DNA of 64,000 nucleotides from Tilletiaria anomala UBC 951. Its lineage: Eukaryota; Basidiomycota; Exobasidiomycetes; Georgefischeriales; Tilletiariaceae. Made by a program: the position numbers and the translations under genes. Of the stretch, positions 36,450 to 47,010 are shown piece by piece (position 1 is the stretch's first letter; each line of letters begins with the position of its first letter). The notes below the pieces were generated by a model. The model saw only the letters and a program-made list of their open reading frames with translations, was not told the DNA's origin and made no database searches. The DNA lies in contig NW_013546989.1 in the NCBI RefSeq assembly GCF_000711695.1, positions 1 to 64,000 of the forward strand, read 5' to 3'.

Positions 36450-37187
36450 ATGGCAGATTCGCATCCGGGCTCAGGTTCGGTGATCCTCCAAACATCTCAA
36501 GGCTCAATCCACTTAGAGCTGTATTGGCAACATGCTCCGAAGACTTGCAATAATTTTTTCCAGCTGGCTCGAAGAGGGTATTACAACGGTGTGTCGTTCC
36601 ACCGTATTATTGATGGGTTCATGATACAAGGAGGAGATCCTACAGGGACAGGGCGAGGAGGCAGCTCGATTTACGGTTCCAAGGTAAGCTCGAGCTAGCT
36701 CGTCCGCATAGCCAAAGGATCGGCTAACTCGGGAGCTTACACTATATGCACATTAAATATTTGCATCTCAGTTTCAAGATGAAATATCTCCCGAGCTACG
36801 GTTCGTCGGAGCTGGAATTCTGGCGATGGCCAACAGCGGTCCAAATACGAACGGGAGTCAATTCGTGAGTAAGGTATTGCGACAAGAATCCCGGAAGCGA
36901 ATGCTTGATGGATCCGATTTCTTCGCTCTGCATTGTCACATGTTGCAGTTCATTTCATTAGCACCGACGCCGCATCTAGACCGCAAGCATACCATCTTTG
37001 GGAGAGTAAAAGATGGGATGCGCGTAGTACAAAGGATGGGGCTTGTCGCCGTGGACGCTGATGATCGGTAAGTGTTTGCCAAATATCAGTCTCAAGTCAC
37101 AATGACAGTCTCAATCCTGATTCTGCGAATCGCAGGCCGCGAGAAGAGGTCAAGATCATACGAGCGACCGCTGTATCAGACGAATAA
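36450..37187 (+). CDS. PPIL1-like cyclophilin
   Basis: Peptidyl-prolyl cis-trans isomerase of the small spliceosomal type (human PPIL1, a partner of SKIP). Exons: 36450-36683, 36772-36864, 36949-37067, 37136-37187 give 165 residues, almost identical to the family length. Seen: [20 protein letters not shown], catalytic-loop [20 protein letters not shown] with the active Arg, [20 protein letters not shown] (Gln/Asn of the pocket), [12 protein letters not shown], and the short end [16 protein letters not shown]. The pocket position that is usually Trp in CypA reads His in PHLDRKH, as in PPIL1. The start is the ATG at 36450. Tail-to-tail with the zinc-finger gene, 89 bases between stops. Confidence 0.94.
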
Positions 37188-37276
37188 ACTGCTCAAAATG
37201 ACCACATATGGTTCTGTGTCCGCCGTGCACAACGGATGCATTGCTATTGCTTTGATATGTGGATTCAACAGTGCCT

Positions 37277-39466
37277 TCATTGAGAACATGGAACTAGAAC
37301 TCTTCGAGAACACTCGCCGCCGAAGGAAAAGTCAAAATCTGGCGAAACGTCGTCCTCTTCCATGCTCGTGAGAGAAATCGCTCGTATGTCCTCATTGAAG
37401 GTCGGCAATGGTGCGATGGAGACATGGCCGCTACACCGACTTGAAGCAACATCCATTTCTGCTCCTAGACTCGGGCCTGACACAGTGTACAGCTGCAGGT
37501 CGTCCGTGGTGTGATATTTTGCGATAGCAGAGGGTGCGCGCGGCAGAGCGGACACAGAAGCAGCATGAGTGATTGCTCTAGTCGAGCACTGAGGCAAGGT
37601 CTGTGCGCGAATAGCAAGTTTCGTCGTCGCTAAAGCCGGTGCATTTGCCATTGGCGCCTCCGCGGCGCTTTGGTTGCTGGCGTTGGCAAGCTGGCCGAGA
37701 CCAAGCCCGAGTCTTCGCCGCGCTGATAATTGCCTCGTTGCGAGTTTCGAGGCGCCAAATGGCTGTGTACAGTTCTGTGGCGCCGAAGCCGGTGCAGAAG
37801 CGGAAGGGTCGGTAGTATCAATTAAAGCGTGACTTCTTTGCGTGTCGTCAGCGGGGATAAGAGGTGCTCCGACTTGTAGGCCGCCATAGTAGGCGCCTTC
37901 GTCATAGTCAAAATCATACATAGAATATACGGCTTTGCTTGAGGGAGGCAAAAATGATTTACGGTTGTCTGGCCCACAGTCGCTTGGCCCTTCCTTCGCA
38001 ACACGTGCATCGTGCGGCATGGATCCGAGGTCTTCCGCATTCATTTCCTCGTTCACTCTTGAGATTTCACACAGATCATTGAGTAGTGGTGATGCAAACA
38101 GTTTCGCCATTGCCAACTGAGCCTGAGCATGCCCTACTTTCGCTTCCTTCAGCGTGGTGAAAATCCCGTTCGTGCTTTTCTCCATCCTTGTGGCGCGAGA
38201 CGGCCGAGATCGAGGTTGCATGAGCCGTTGGTATACCGTCAGCTTCGCCTCCTTTTCGAGTTGCCTCTTGGCCTCAACTTTGCGCAGGCGATCGTGCTCC
38301 TGCTCCACCAACCCTTGCACAACATCAACGCTGCCACAAGCGTGCTCAGCCGCGCAGCTGCCGATATGCTTGCGGCGCACGGGCCCTTTGTGGCTCTGAG
38401 GGAAAGAGCGTAAGCAAATGGGGCATTTAGGGAGAGATTTGATAGAGCTGGACGGGATGCTGGACAGGTCCAATGCCAGTGGATGAATTGGCTCGTTAGC
38501 TCGTACTTGATGTGAGCGTTTCAAAGGCGAGGTTGCGGCGACCTTAGAAGAAGCCTTGAAGATGCTTGCACCTTTGGTCGACGGCGTGTTCACCGCTGCT
38601 GCTGAGTTTTCCATGTGCAGTGAGAGGGCCATTGAATGGTTTCGAATAGGAACCCCAGAGGAAGGCGTATGTCGACGCTTAGCTTCCGGAAAAGAGAACT
38701 TCGAAAGGTCGAACACAGGCCTCTTGGGCGATTCATCGGTGGTGTGATCCGAATATTGTCCTTCATCCTGGCTGCAAGTTGATTTTTCCGTTCCTTGGGC
38801 TGATGTTACGCTTGCCGCAAGTGGGATCACCAACTCAGCGAAATTGGGCCTGTCAGAAAGAGACGAAAATTGCTGGCCCCATGTCGAACTTGCCGTATCA
38901 GCAGACATGCGTTCCAGTCGCAAACCCGACTTTGATACGGATGCGCGGAATATATCGGCGTCGTATGATCTTCGCGAGCTTTCTGGCGCTGAGGCCTGTC
39001 CTCGGCAAGGGGCAGTTGCTCGCGCACGAGTTGCCCGGAGGCGCGATAGCGACGCACTGTCCACCCCATCGCTGCTTCGCCAATGCCTCCAGGCGAAATT
39101 TGCAAGCAAGCACACAGAGGACGGCTCTCCCTCGGACTCTGTCTCTGAGATATGTTCGTGGGCCTCCACGGACACCGCTGTTTTAGCGTGTTTACCGCTA
39201 CTTCGAACGGCGCGCTTTTCATGTACAGAATCGGCTGCCATTTGTGCCTGCAACGGCGAAACCGGCAAGCTGTTTCGATCTCGAGAACAGACATACTGGC
39301 ATTTCCGTGCACTTTCGTCTTCGACGGCCCTCTGCTTCTCCATTTGACGGGCAGATAATGGTTTCAGATGGACGTCTGAGTCATCGATCGGAGATGGCAT
39401 GCCACCGGTTGATAAGTTAGCTGGTTTGACGCGCAAGGGCGAGCACCGGCCCACATTTTCTGACAT
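37277..39466 (-). CDS. Zinc-finger (C2HC/UBZ4-like) disordered protein
   Basis: One open frame of 729 residues from the ATG at 39466 (MSENVGRCSP); the frame is open slightly further upstream but without ATG. Most of the protein is Ser/Ala-rich and disordered. In the middle (about residues 355-390) there is one zinc-finger-like module: CPICLRSFPQSHKGPVRRKH followed by IGSC. This C-x2-C-x(n)-H-x3-C spacing resembles the UBZ4 ubiquitin-binding fingers of Rad18 and SLX4. A charged helical segment follows (EQEHDRLRKVEAKRQLEKEA). The rest shows no recognised domain. A DNA-repair scaffold such as Slx4 is one possibility, not established. Divergent from the kinetochore-like gene by 432 bases. Confidence 0.72.
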   Translation of the reverse strand: MSENVGRCSPLRVKPANLSTGGMPSPIDDSDVHLKPLSARQMEKQRAVEDESARKCQYVCSRDRNSLPVSPLQAQMAADSVHEKRAVRSSGKHAKTAVSVEAHEHISETESEGEPSSVCLLANFAWRHWRSSDGVDSASLSRLRATRARATAPCRGQASAPESSRRSYDADIFRASVSKSGLRLERMSADTASSTWGQQFSSLSDRPNFAELVIPLAASVTSAQGTEKSTCSQDEGQYSDHTTDESPKRPVFDLSKFSFPEAKRRHTPSSGVPIRNHSMALSLHMENSAAAVNTPSTKGASIFKASSKVAATSPLKRSHQVRANEPIHPLALDLSSIPSSSIKSLPKCPICLRSFPQSHKGPVRRKHIGSCAAEHACGSVDVVQGLVEQEHDRLRKVEAKRQLEKEAKLTVYQRLMQPRSRPSRATRMEKSTNGIFTTLKEAKVGHAQAQLAMAKLFASPLLNDLCEISRVNEEMNAEDLGSMPHDARVAKEGPSDCGPDNRKSFLPPSSKAVYSMYDFDYDEGAYYGGLQVGAPLIPADDTQRSHALIDTTDPSASAPASAPQNCTQPFGASKLATRQLSARRRLGLGLGQLANASNQSAAEAPMANAPALATTKLAIRAQTLPQCSTRAITHAASVSALPRAPSAIAKYHTTDDLQLYTVSGPSLGAEMDVASSRCSGHVSIAPLPTFNEDIRAISLTSMEEDDVSPDFDFSFGGECSRRVLVPCSQ

Positions 39467-39898
39467 TTTGGTGGAAGGCGCTGACCTCGATGACAATATC
39501 GGGTGCCGCTGGCACGACTATCGAGACTTATCATCCCTGCAGCTTTGTCAATGCCGTTGCTCAAATAAGGCAGCGCTCTCGAAACGGTTCATGGTGCGGA
39601 TGACCAGAACGCGGTGTTGGTTGGCTCTCGTACGAGAGAGTCGAGTGATTTTCCACGTCCTTGACGCGCGTGAGAGAATCGCGTCGCCGCTGGGAGAGAC
39701 AACAACACTTTCATTTACTTTGTTGCTCACGGGTACCTAATGAGGTTTCACCACTCCGCCTCCATCTCTCACCTTTACCATGATTCGAGCTACGTTGATT
39801 GCACGTCTATCATCCCACGTTCTCTGCAGTTCATTGAGCGCACGCAGTTTTGTTAGCACGGCGGTTGCCCAGCTTGCAGAGCGAAAGCATCCGCAATC
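39467..39898. promoter_or_regulatory. Shared divergent promoter region
   Basis: 432 bases between the start codons of the zinc-finger gene (-) and the Sos7-like gene (+). No coding region and no distinctive element seen. Confidence 0.4.
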
Positions 39899-41722
39899 AT
39901 GGCCGGTAAGACACGCGGCAGGACGTCAACTCGGGCGGTGAACAGAGCACAATCTTCGGCTGCTCACCCCCAGACCGCAGCAGATCCAAAAGCCTCAACA
40001 TCGATGGTGGGAAAAGAAGCATCAGGATCCAGACCTACAACAGACATCATTGCAGATACCCGACGCGTCCTTGCCAGCATCGACCCTTATGCTTCTCCGT
40101 ATCACCCTCGACATCGGCGGGAAGACCATCAAGTGGTCGATGGCGTCACCCAAGAGGGTATCGACGAGATCGTCCAGACCTCGTTGTCGCTGGCTGCATT
40201 CAAGGCGGAGATCCTCTCGCGAAGTGGAGAGAGCGCAAATCGCGAAAGTCGGCGGAGAAGCAGCAGTGACAATAGGCAGGGCACCACTGCTGTGCTAGAG
40301 AGGGGCAATGGCGGCGAGCGGAAGGGCGATTCGGCCGAGGTGGACTGGCAGATGTACAGAGATTGGCCAGAAGGGGTCATGGTGGAAGAGGAGGCAATGA
40401 AAGTGAGTTGATGTGGCGTGGCACACTTACTCACTGCGCAAGCTCAAGCGTCAATCTTCGATCCTTGCTAGACATACTTTCAACGATTAAAGTTCATCTA
40501 TCTCGAGACCGCGACAAAGCTTACATTTCTCAACGACTGTACACAAGAGATGATTCACGATCACCAATCATTGGCAAAGTTAGGTGGGTGCACTTCGGTT
40601 TGACTAATTTGGCAAAGTTGATGAATAGGTCTAATACGATCGATTACTATTCTCCACATTTGCAGAGCAAGACGCTGCGCGAGCAAAAGCAGACCTCAAG
40701 GCAGGCAAAGATACGATCCGCAAGCTTCGCACTGGCATCGATGAGGTTTCTGATAGCATGGTACATCCGTATGCCGAGCTGGAAGAGCAGAGTGATGAAG
40801 CGAAAGCATTGATATCCAACATCAGAGACATGGAGCTCGAGTTGGCCAAGATTCGCGCTACGACAGGCAGCAGCAAGACGCGCTTTGATATCAACAGCAA
40901 TGTGGCGCCAAAAATGGGTACCATGACGCTCGAGGAAGCTGAAGCGTTCAACGAAGAGCAGGTTAGCATTATGACAAGTGGTACCAAGCCTGATCTCTGC
41001 GATGTGTGCTCCAGAACACTGACACGCTGATAAACTGCACGCGGTGTTTCGCAGCTTATGCAAATGCAAATCCTGCAAGAGTCCACAACAACTGCACAGG
41101 CACTGACGAAAGAGAAACAGAAAGAGCTCGCGTCGACCATGCGGGCAGTGGAGCGCCTGAACGTAGAACGAAAGCGCGAGGAAAAATACGCAGAAGAAGT
41201 TAAGGAGAGCAATCGGGATCGAGAAGTGGAAGAGCTATGCGAGAAGTGAGCACTTGAGGAGCGGGGTGGACGCCAGGAAAAACTCGGTGAAGCTCACGCC
41301 TTCGATTTGCCCACCTCGACCAGTCGTGTCGCCACTTTAAATCTCCTTAAAGGAACTCTAGGTATATCCACCATTGAAGCGCATTCGGATACGGAGCTTC
41401 GCATCACTTTTCTTCCGCAAGCATCAGCGGCAGCAGAAACAGAGCCGATCAAACTGGTGCTTCAATACGATGTTGCAGGCGGTAAGCTGCAATCATATTG
41501 CGTGAGTGTGGTACAATTACGTTATATTGGTGCGCAGACAATTCTCTGATAGAATTAAAGAAATTGGCTTCACGATAGGTTGTCAAGCTGGATGACAGCG
41601 ACGCAGACGTGCCAGAAGAGAACGTTCCGTTGCTCGAAGCAGCATTCGCAGCCAATGACGCCCCACAGCTGATACAAGAGTTGTGGCGTGCGATGGCTGC
41701 GCCCGCGGTTGAATCCCGCTGA
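39899..41722 (+). CDS. Sos7-like kinetochore coiled-coil/RWD protein
   Basis: Exons: 39899-40402, 40472-40583, 40666-40961, 41055-41245, 41324-41501, 41579-41722, giving 474 residues with consistent phases. The N-terminal 165 residues are polar. Then TYFQRLKFIYLETATKLTFL resembles the KLRF-x-YLEQ-x-TKEKFL signature I associate with fungal Sos7 (the Kre28/Zwint partner of Spc105/Knl1). A long coiled coil follows (about residues 205-400, Glu/Lys/Gln-rich heptads). The C-terminus (VATLNLLKGTLGISTIEAHS, then DTELRITFLP, IKLVLQYD, APQLIQELWRAM) has the strand-helix pattern of an RWD domain, as in kinetochore subunits. Identification is by pattern memory, so the kinetochore role is a moderate-confidence inference. 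Confidence 0.8.
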
Positions 41723-42116
41723 TGAGTTTGTGCTCTCACCATTGCCCGGACCTCCTTTTGTCTTGGTCTTCACATATGTATGCTACTCATCTGGCGCGCG
41801 TCTGCCTTTTTCATTGCGTTTTTCCATCTGTATTGCATTGTGAGGTATAATGCTGGGACAGCGAAAAAAAATGTGATGTGGGAAAGAAAGTGGGCTTTAG
41901 GTGATTATATTGACATGGATTCCGGCTTTACTTCTTTGGGAGCTTTGCACTGGATAAGGGAAGCAGGAAATAGCGAATTGCGTTTGTGAGAGAAACAAGT
42001 GTGCGATGGAAGCGGTAGAATGAGCGCAGCCCATGCAAATCGGCTCCACAAAACAAGGGGTATCCGCAACGAGAATTTGCGTGATATTAGGCAGGCTGCA
42101 TGCTCCAGCAACGACT
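41723..42116. other. Convergent 3' spacer
   Basis: 394 bases between the stops of the Sos7-like gene and the CSC1-like gene. A short A-run lies near 41862-41870. Nothing else is supported. Confidence 0.45.
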
Positions 42117-45003
42117 CTAATCGAGCGACTCGCCGGGTGGAATACTTGCGCTGACCTCGAGGCGGTTCTTCTCATCGTACTTCGTGTCGACGTTGGTGGT
42201 GGAAAGCTGGTGTTTCTGCGCCGCTTTGACAGCCGCTAAGCCCATGCCAAGGCGGTCGTTGGGGAACCAGAGTGTCCTCTGGTCCTCCTTGACGGCCGGG
42301 TGGTCGAACGCGGACATGATCCCCTCGTTGAGTGTGTCAATGGCCTTGCTGCCATGCGCATCGAGCGCGCCGTTGATGTGCGAGGGAACGACTTCCTTGA
42401 CTGGCGAGTCATGCGACACGTTCTTCTCGACATCCGAGCCAGTTAGAGCGTACAGGCTCTCTTCCAGCTTGGCGGCCGTAGCGCCAGATTGGGGCGCGTT
42501 GGCGTTGGTGGAAAGTACAAGCGTCAAAGGCAGGCTGTTGTATAGCGGTCCGTAGGAGTTGTTAAGGAAGTAGTGGAAGCCGGCAACGAGGACGATAAGC
42601 ACAACAGTGAACGCGCCTGAAAATGTGGAGAACAAAGCATTCGACCCAGTCAGCCTTCGTGTCTTCCAGCTGACTATGGCCCATATTTCAGTAAAAACCC
42701 ACCTTCTGGAATGGCGGTCTGCTTGGTTCCGCCATTCGAGTCGGGCGCGTTGACGAGGAAGAATAGAGCGGCGAGCATGACGAGCTCGAGGTACAGGCCG
42801 GCAAAGATCTGGTTAATCGCCTTGGGGAAGAACAAGCCGCTCGTCTCCGTCTCTGGCTTTTGATCGTAGACCTGCAGAGCAAAGGGGAGATTGGTCGGCG
42901 CGTCAATACATCAGACTTTTCATTGATTGGGTCACTGAGAGCCTAGCACTTACGTAGGTAAAGTTGTACCTGTAGAGCGCATAGTAGAGGATAAAAGTGA
43001 CGAGTGCGAAGCCAACAACGATGGGCGCAATGACCATGTAGCCGATGGCGATGACGGTGATCAAAGAGGTGACCGGGAAAAGCGTGCCCCACGAGACGGA
43101 CCCCATGTCGTTGTCAATGTGCCATAGCTTTCGTGGGGTGCTACCGAGCAGGAACTTTTTAATGTAGTACACGACGAGCGGGACGAGCTGGACGAAGCCG
43201 GACCCGGCACCAGCGAGGCCCTGCAGGGCGATGTAGGAAAGGAAGAAGGTAGAGCCTTTAGGGACGGCAGTGGCGATGAGACCGGGGAAGGCAGATGGGT
43301 TCTTCCTAAGACTGTCCAGGAAGTCAGACACGCTGCGTATACTTCCGGAGACGATGGTCAGGAAGAGAAAGTTTTGGATAATCTGGAAGAGGAAGAAGCG
43401 ATCCATGAGGGAGAGCTCGATCCCGGTCCTCGTCGGCACGCCGGAGAGTTGCGTGAAGAGACGGAGGAAGATTGGTAGAAGCATGTTGAGCACCGCCAGC
43501 AGGACCGTCGGCAGGATGCCCTGGATGATGCCAGTGACAGGGCCAATGTGGTCGAGCCAGCTTAGCCAATGCACCTTCTCAGCGAGACCTTGGATGTTGG
43601 AGATGATGGCGACGAATCCTACAGGGACAGTCCAGAAGAAAACGAGGGCGAGTGTTATGAGCCAGAAGACCAGCGTGCGGATCTTCTTCTCGTAAGGGTT
43701 CATGTTGAGCGTGGACCAGACGACATTGTTGGGGTGTGCTTCGATGTAACGGTCTACCATCCTGTACGGTAGGTGATGCGTCTGAGCCTTTTGCGCCATA
43801 TGTGCGGCGATCTGTTGGTTGAAGAGCAGGAAAGCACTGTTATCGGCTGGGTACTTTTCAAAGTCGGTGGCAACCTCATGGCGCTTGGCTTCAATGTCAT
43901 GGTTGAGCTTGGCAATCTCTTCGCGGCACCATTCAATCGTGTCAACCTCTGTCCCCATGCAGGGGATCTTGCTTCCGACCTTGTGGGTTGGACGCTCCTT
44001 CTTTGCAATGTACTTCTCAGCAAGATCGAGAGGGATGGCACCATCGAGGTAGGAAGAGGCATCGACACCCTCAACCTTTCCCTTCTTGATCTTCGTGAAT
44101 GCCGTCTTGATGATGCTGGCTTCAGCACCTTCGAGCTTGTTGCACCATTTGAGACGCTCATCGCACATGCCGGGAAGATCCTTGAGGTTGCGGTTGATCC
44201 ACACATGTGCAACTCCACCGGGGAGATGGCTGTACAGTGCCTTGAGTTTGTCCTCGGTGAGCAAATTGTTCGGCACTCCAGTGACGAGTAGCGTCTTCGC
44301 CTGCGCGGTGGTTGCGTGCTTCTCGGAAACGATGAACTCTTGGCGAAGCTTCACAAACTTGCTGACTTTGACTTGGATGTTGTAAAGAAGCCAAAGGGTG
44401 CAGACCCACTGAACGAGCAGCGTGCCAATGTAGCGCAACTGAGCAGTCGTGTTCGACCCCACGTTGCCAAAAGTGAATTGATTGAAGCCAGTGGAGCCCC
44501 GAGTGACGCCTGTGGCGTAGAGGGGCATCAAGACTGCCCAGGTTAGAAAGAAGATCGGGCCAAAGGTGATGATCTGTTTGCCCGTCAAAGGGGTGCATAC
44601 AGTCAGCTTACAGAGCGAGCCGCCTTGCAAAAGCGAGCTGTGAACAAACCATCAGTTCAAGATACTCGAGGTACATGTACGCGTCAAGACCCTGTCTGTG
44701 TAGAATGTCGCTCTTGTCCATCTTGATGAAGGGCGTGATCCAGCCGAACAAACTTGGCGACTGAGGCGGTACACGCTCATCCTCAGGGCCAAGATAAGAC
44801 TTTGGCTGGTACACCTTGCGGAACTTGGGTCGTAGGATGAAGAAGACGACGATTTCGACGAGGAAGATGGCGCCGTTCAGGATGATGGAAGAGAGCACGG
44901 TCTGTGTGCTCTGCTGCTGTGTAGCGGACTGCGCGGCGACATGCTGGGGCGCACTCGCCGCGAGAAGCAGAGGCAACAGTCCCAATAAAGTGGTGTCTTT
45001 CAT
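42117..45003 (-). CDS. CSC1/OSCA-family cation channel
   Basis: Membrane protein of the hyperosmolality-gated, calcium-permeable channel family (RSN1_7TM/DUF221), related to TMEM63. Exons: 44650-45003, 42954-44573, 42703-42871, 42117-42616, giving 880 residues with consistent phases. Seen: signal-like N-terminus (TLLGLLPLLLAASAPQHVAA), first helix LNGAIFLVEIVVFFILRPKF, the signature RKVYQPKSYLGPEDERVPP, a cytosolic RRM-like domain with TLLVTGVPNNLLTEDKLKAL, NVVWSTLNMNPYEKKIRT, and a run of pore-forming helices in exon 2 up to LVTFILYYALYRYNFTY. An Ala/Leu-rich last helix sits in exons 3-4 with a 100-residue cytosolic tail. I chose the ATG at 45003, which starts at the signal peptide; an in-frame ATG at 45024 adds seven residues and is equally possible. 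Confidence 0.94.
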
Positions 45004-47010
45004 CCTGGATGATGCGGCAGGCATGTTTCTTTGCTTGCTAAATGCGCCGCAAGTGGATAAAGTAAGATTCGTAGACGCGTGCACGCACTTTGAAATATGC
45101 TTGAGACCTCGCAGAGGTCAGACTGTAGGCGCGGGGGCGGTGCTTCTAGCCTTTGACGGATGCCGCGAGGAGATTGAGGCGTGCTGGAGAGGAATACTTA
45201 AAACGACTCGAACAGGTAGTTCTGGAAATGCATTCGCCCTCAACAGCTTGCTATGAAAACCCCATCAACGAAGCTGGACGGCGCGGAAGGAGGGAAGGAT
45301 ATAACCACAGTAACCACGACCAACCTCTTTATTCTCTCTGATGGCTCTTGCGTGTTGAAAGGAGTTTTTTTTTCACAACCAAGAATAGAGGTGGCTTGCG
45401 ACACGATGACGATGTGTTGTTTGCTGTGAAGCCTGTGCAAAAAAGTGTGCAATGTTTTGGTGTTGTTTTCACTCTTCTGTCGCCCACTGTCATTGGGCGC
45501 CAGTGCATGGCAATGCCAGCATTCAGCGCCCTTCCATTTTGTCCCGACAATCGAGTGCGTTTCCGCACGTGTAGTAGCAAATGGCTTGTGTAAGGAGCTT
45601 TACGTACGTAGCACAGGAGAACGCTGGAGGAGGTATCATGTAGCCCCTTTCCGCGTGCTTGATTTGTTTTCGGAGAATTGAGTTCGGGGAAGTAAGCCTA
45701 AATATACAGAACAGGCACATACCCCGAGAGCCAGCTAGCATCACCCTGAGAAGAGCTGGAGAAGCCTGGGCGGGTGTCCACACATAGCAAGCCTCCCTCT
45801 ATTATGCGAAATCTACAGGTACAGACTGATTTCAGAGGATGTCCAAAGCGGGGACAGAAGTCGCAGTGCGCCGCGCTCGGCAGTGGCGCAACAAAGCACT
45901 ATGATGTGGCCGCCCTGGGACTCGGGGACTTGATCTCTTACAGACGTTTGCAAGCGCCAACATGCCGACACCTGCCGAGAGCCGACACACGATTCGCGCG
46001 ATACTCGACAGAGAGCAGATTGAGCGGATGTCTTGACGCGCTGTTGACACTGAACGCAAAGCATCCAGATCCGCTTTTCGGTCGCATTCACCCTTGCTTC
46101 CTAAAAGGCAAAAGTGAGATGTGGGTGGGTGGACGGTCAGCTGAAAGAGTCAGTGGGAGAGCGACGTCTGTTGAACATCAAAGGCGTGATTGTCCGAGCC
46201 CCACAGCTCTTGTTTCGGGCCCATCGCACTAATGCAGCAGCGGTTTAAATAATCCAGACTTCCAATTTGATCAATTATTTACCACATGTGAACTGTTGTT
46301 GTCTTCTGGACCCCAATCCCGCATCACCCAAGGGACAGAAGGGGCAAAAATCTTGAACGAACAATACGGCATACCATCTACCATATTATGGGAGATTTTG
46401 GATCTATTTCCGATGACTGGACTCATATACCCGTACGCAATTCAACTGAAACCAGTTTGGCGAAGAGAAAGCGCACTGCATTTCCGCTTGCTCCATGATG
46501 ATGCTTCACAGGTTGCGGTGTCGTCATTGCATCGAACATCTACGAACATTCAATCGAGTGCTGTCCCGACTCTCGTCTTCCTTGCATCGTGTTAGAATTC
46601 AGAAGCACACCTCACATCGGAAAAGGAATGGCTCTGCGAGCATCTTGATTTGATATCCCACATGAAAAGGCGCGTCTCATCCCCCAAGTTGCGGGTTTCT
46701 CGGGAACGCAAAGCTCCCAAGAACAGATCCTGCATCTGAGACCTCGAAGCCTGAGAGATGCTAATTCTGATTATGCATGGGCTGCCATGCTGTCACGTTT
46801 GTGGACAGTGAGGCAGCAAGGGTCGCCGATGGAACGCGATGCGATGCAGATGCCATTTCCGATGCCGATTCCCTGAGAATTCTTGCGATATGATGCGATG
46901 CGAATGATACAGCAAGGGAAAGTGCAACGGGCGAGTTGCAATGCGATGCGTACTCCAAGTCAAGCGAGTACAGGCCAAAGGACAGGCGGTTCCGACCACC
47001 GGCGCCCTTC
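45004..47010. other. 2-kb intergenic gap
   Basis: Lies upstream of the CSC1-like gene and downstream of the seven-helix gene. It holds only short, motif-free open frames; the longest (about 45774-46232, +) is not supported by composition or homology I can recognise. Near 46240-46480 it turns AT-rich, and 46827-46950 carries GATGC repeats. Confidence 0.5.
46827..46950. repeat. GATGC/GATGCGATGC low-complexity repeat
   Basis: Scattered GCGATGC, GATGCCGAT and TGATGCGATGCGAATGAT units over about 120 bases, just beyond the stop of the seven-helix gene. Imperfect and short; probably a decayed microsatellite in the 3' region. Confidence 0.55.

Noticed and set aside
45774-46232. 152-codon plus-strand frame in the CSC1-like upstream gap
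   Set aside because: No domain or codon-use support; left as non-coding.
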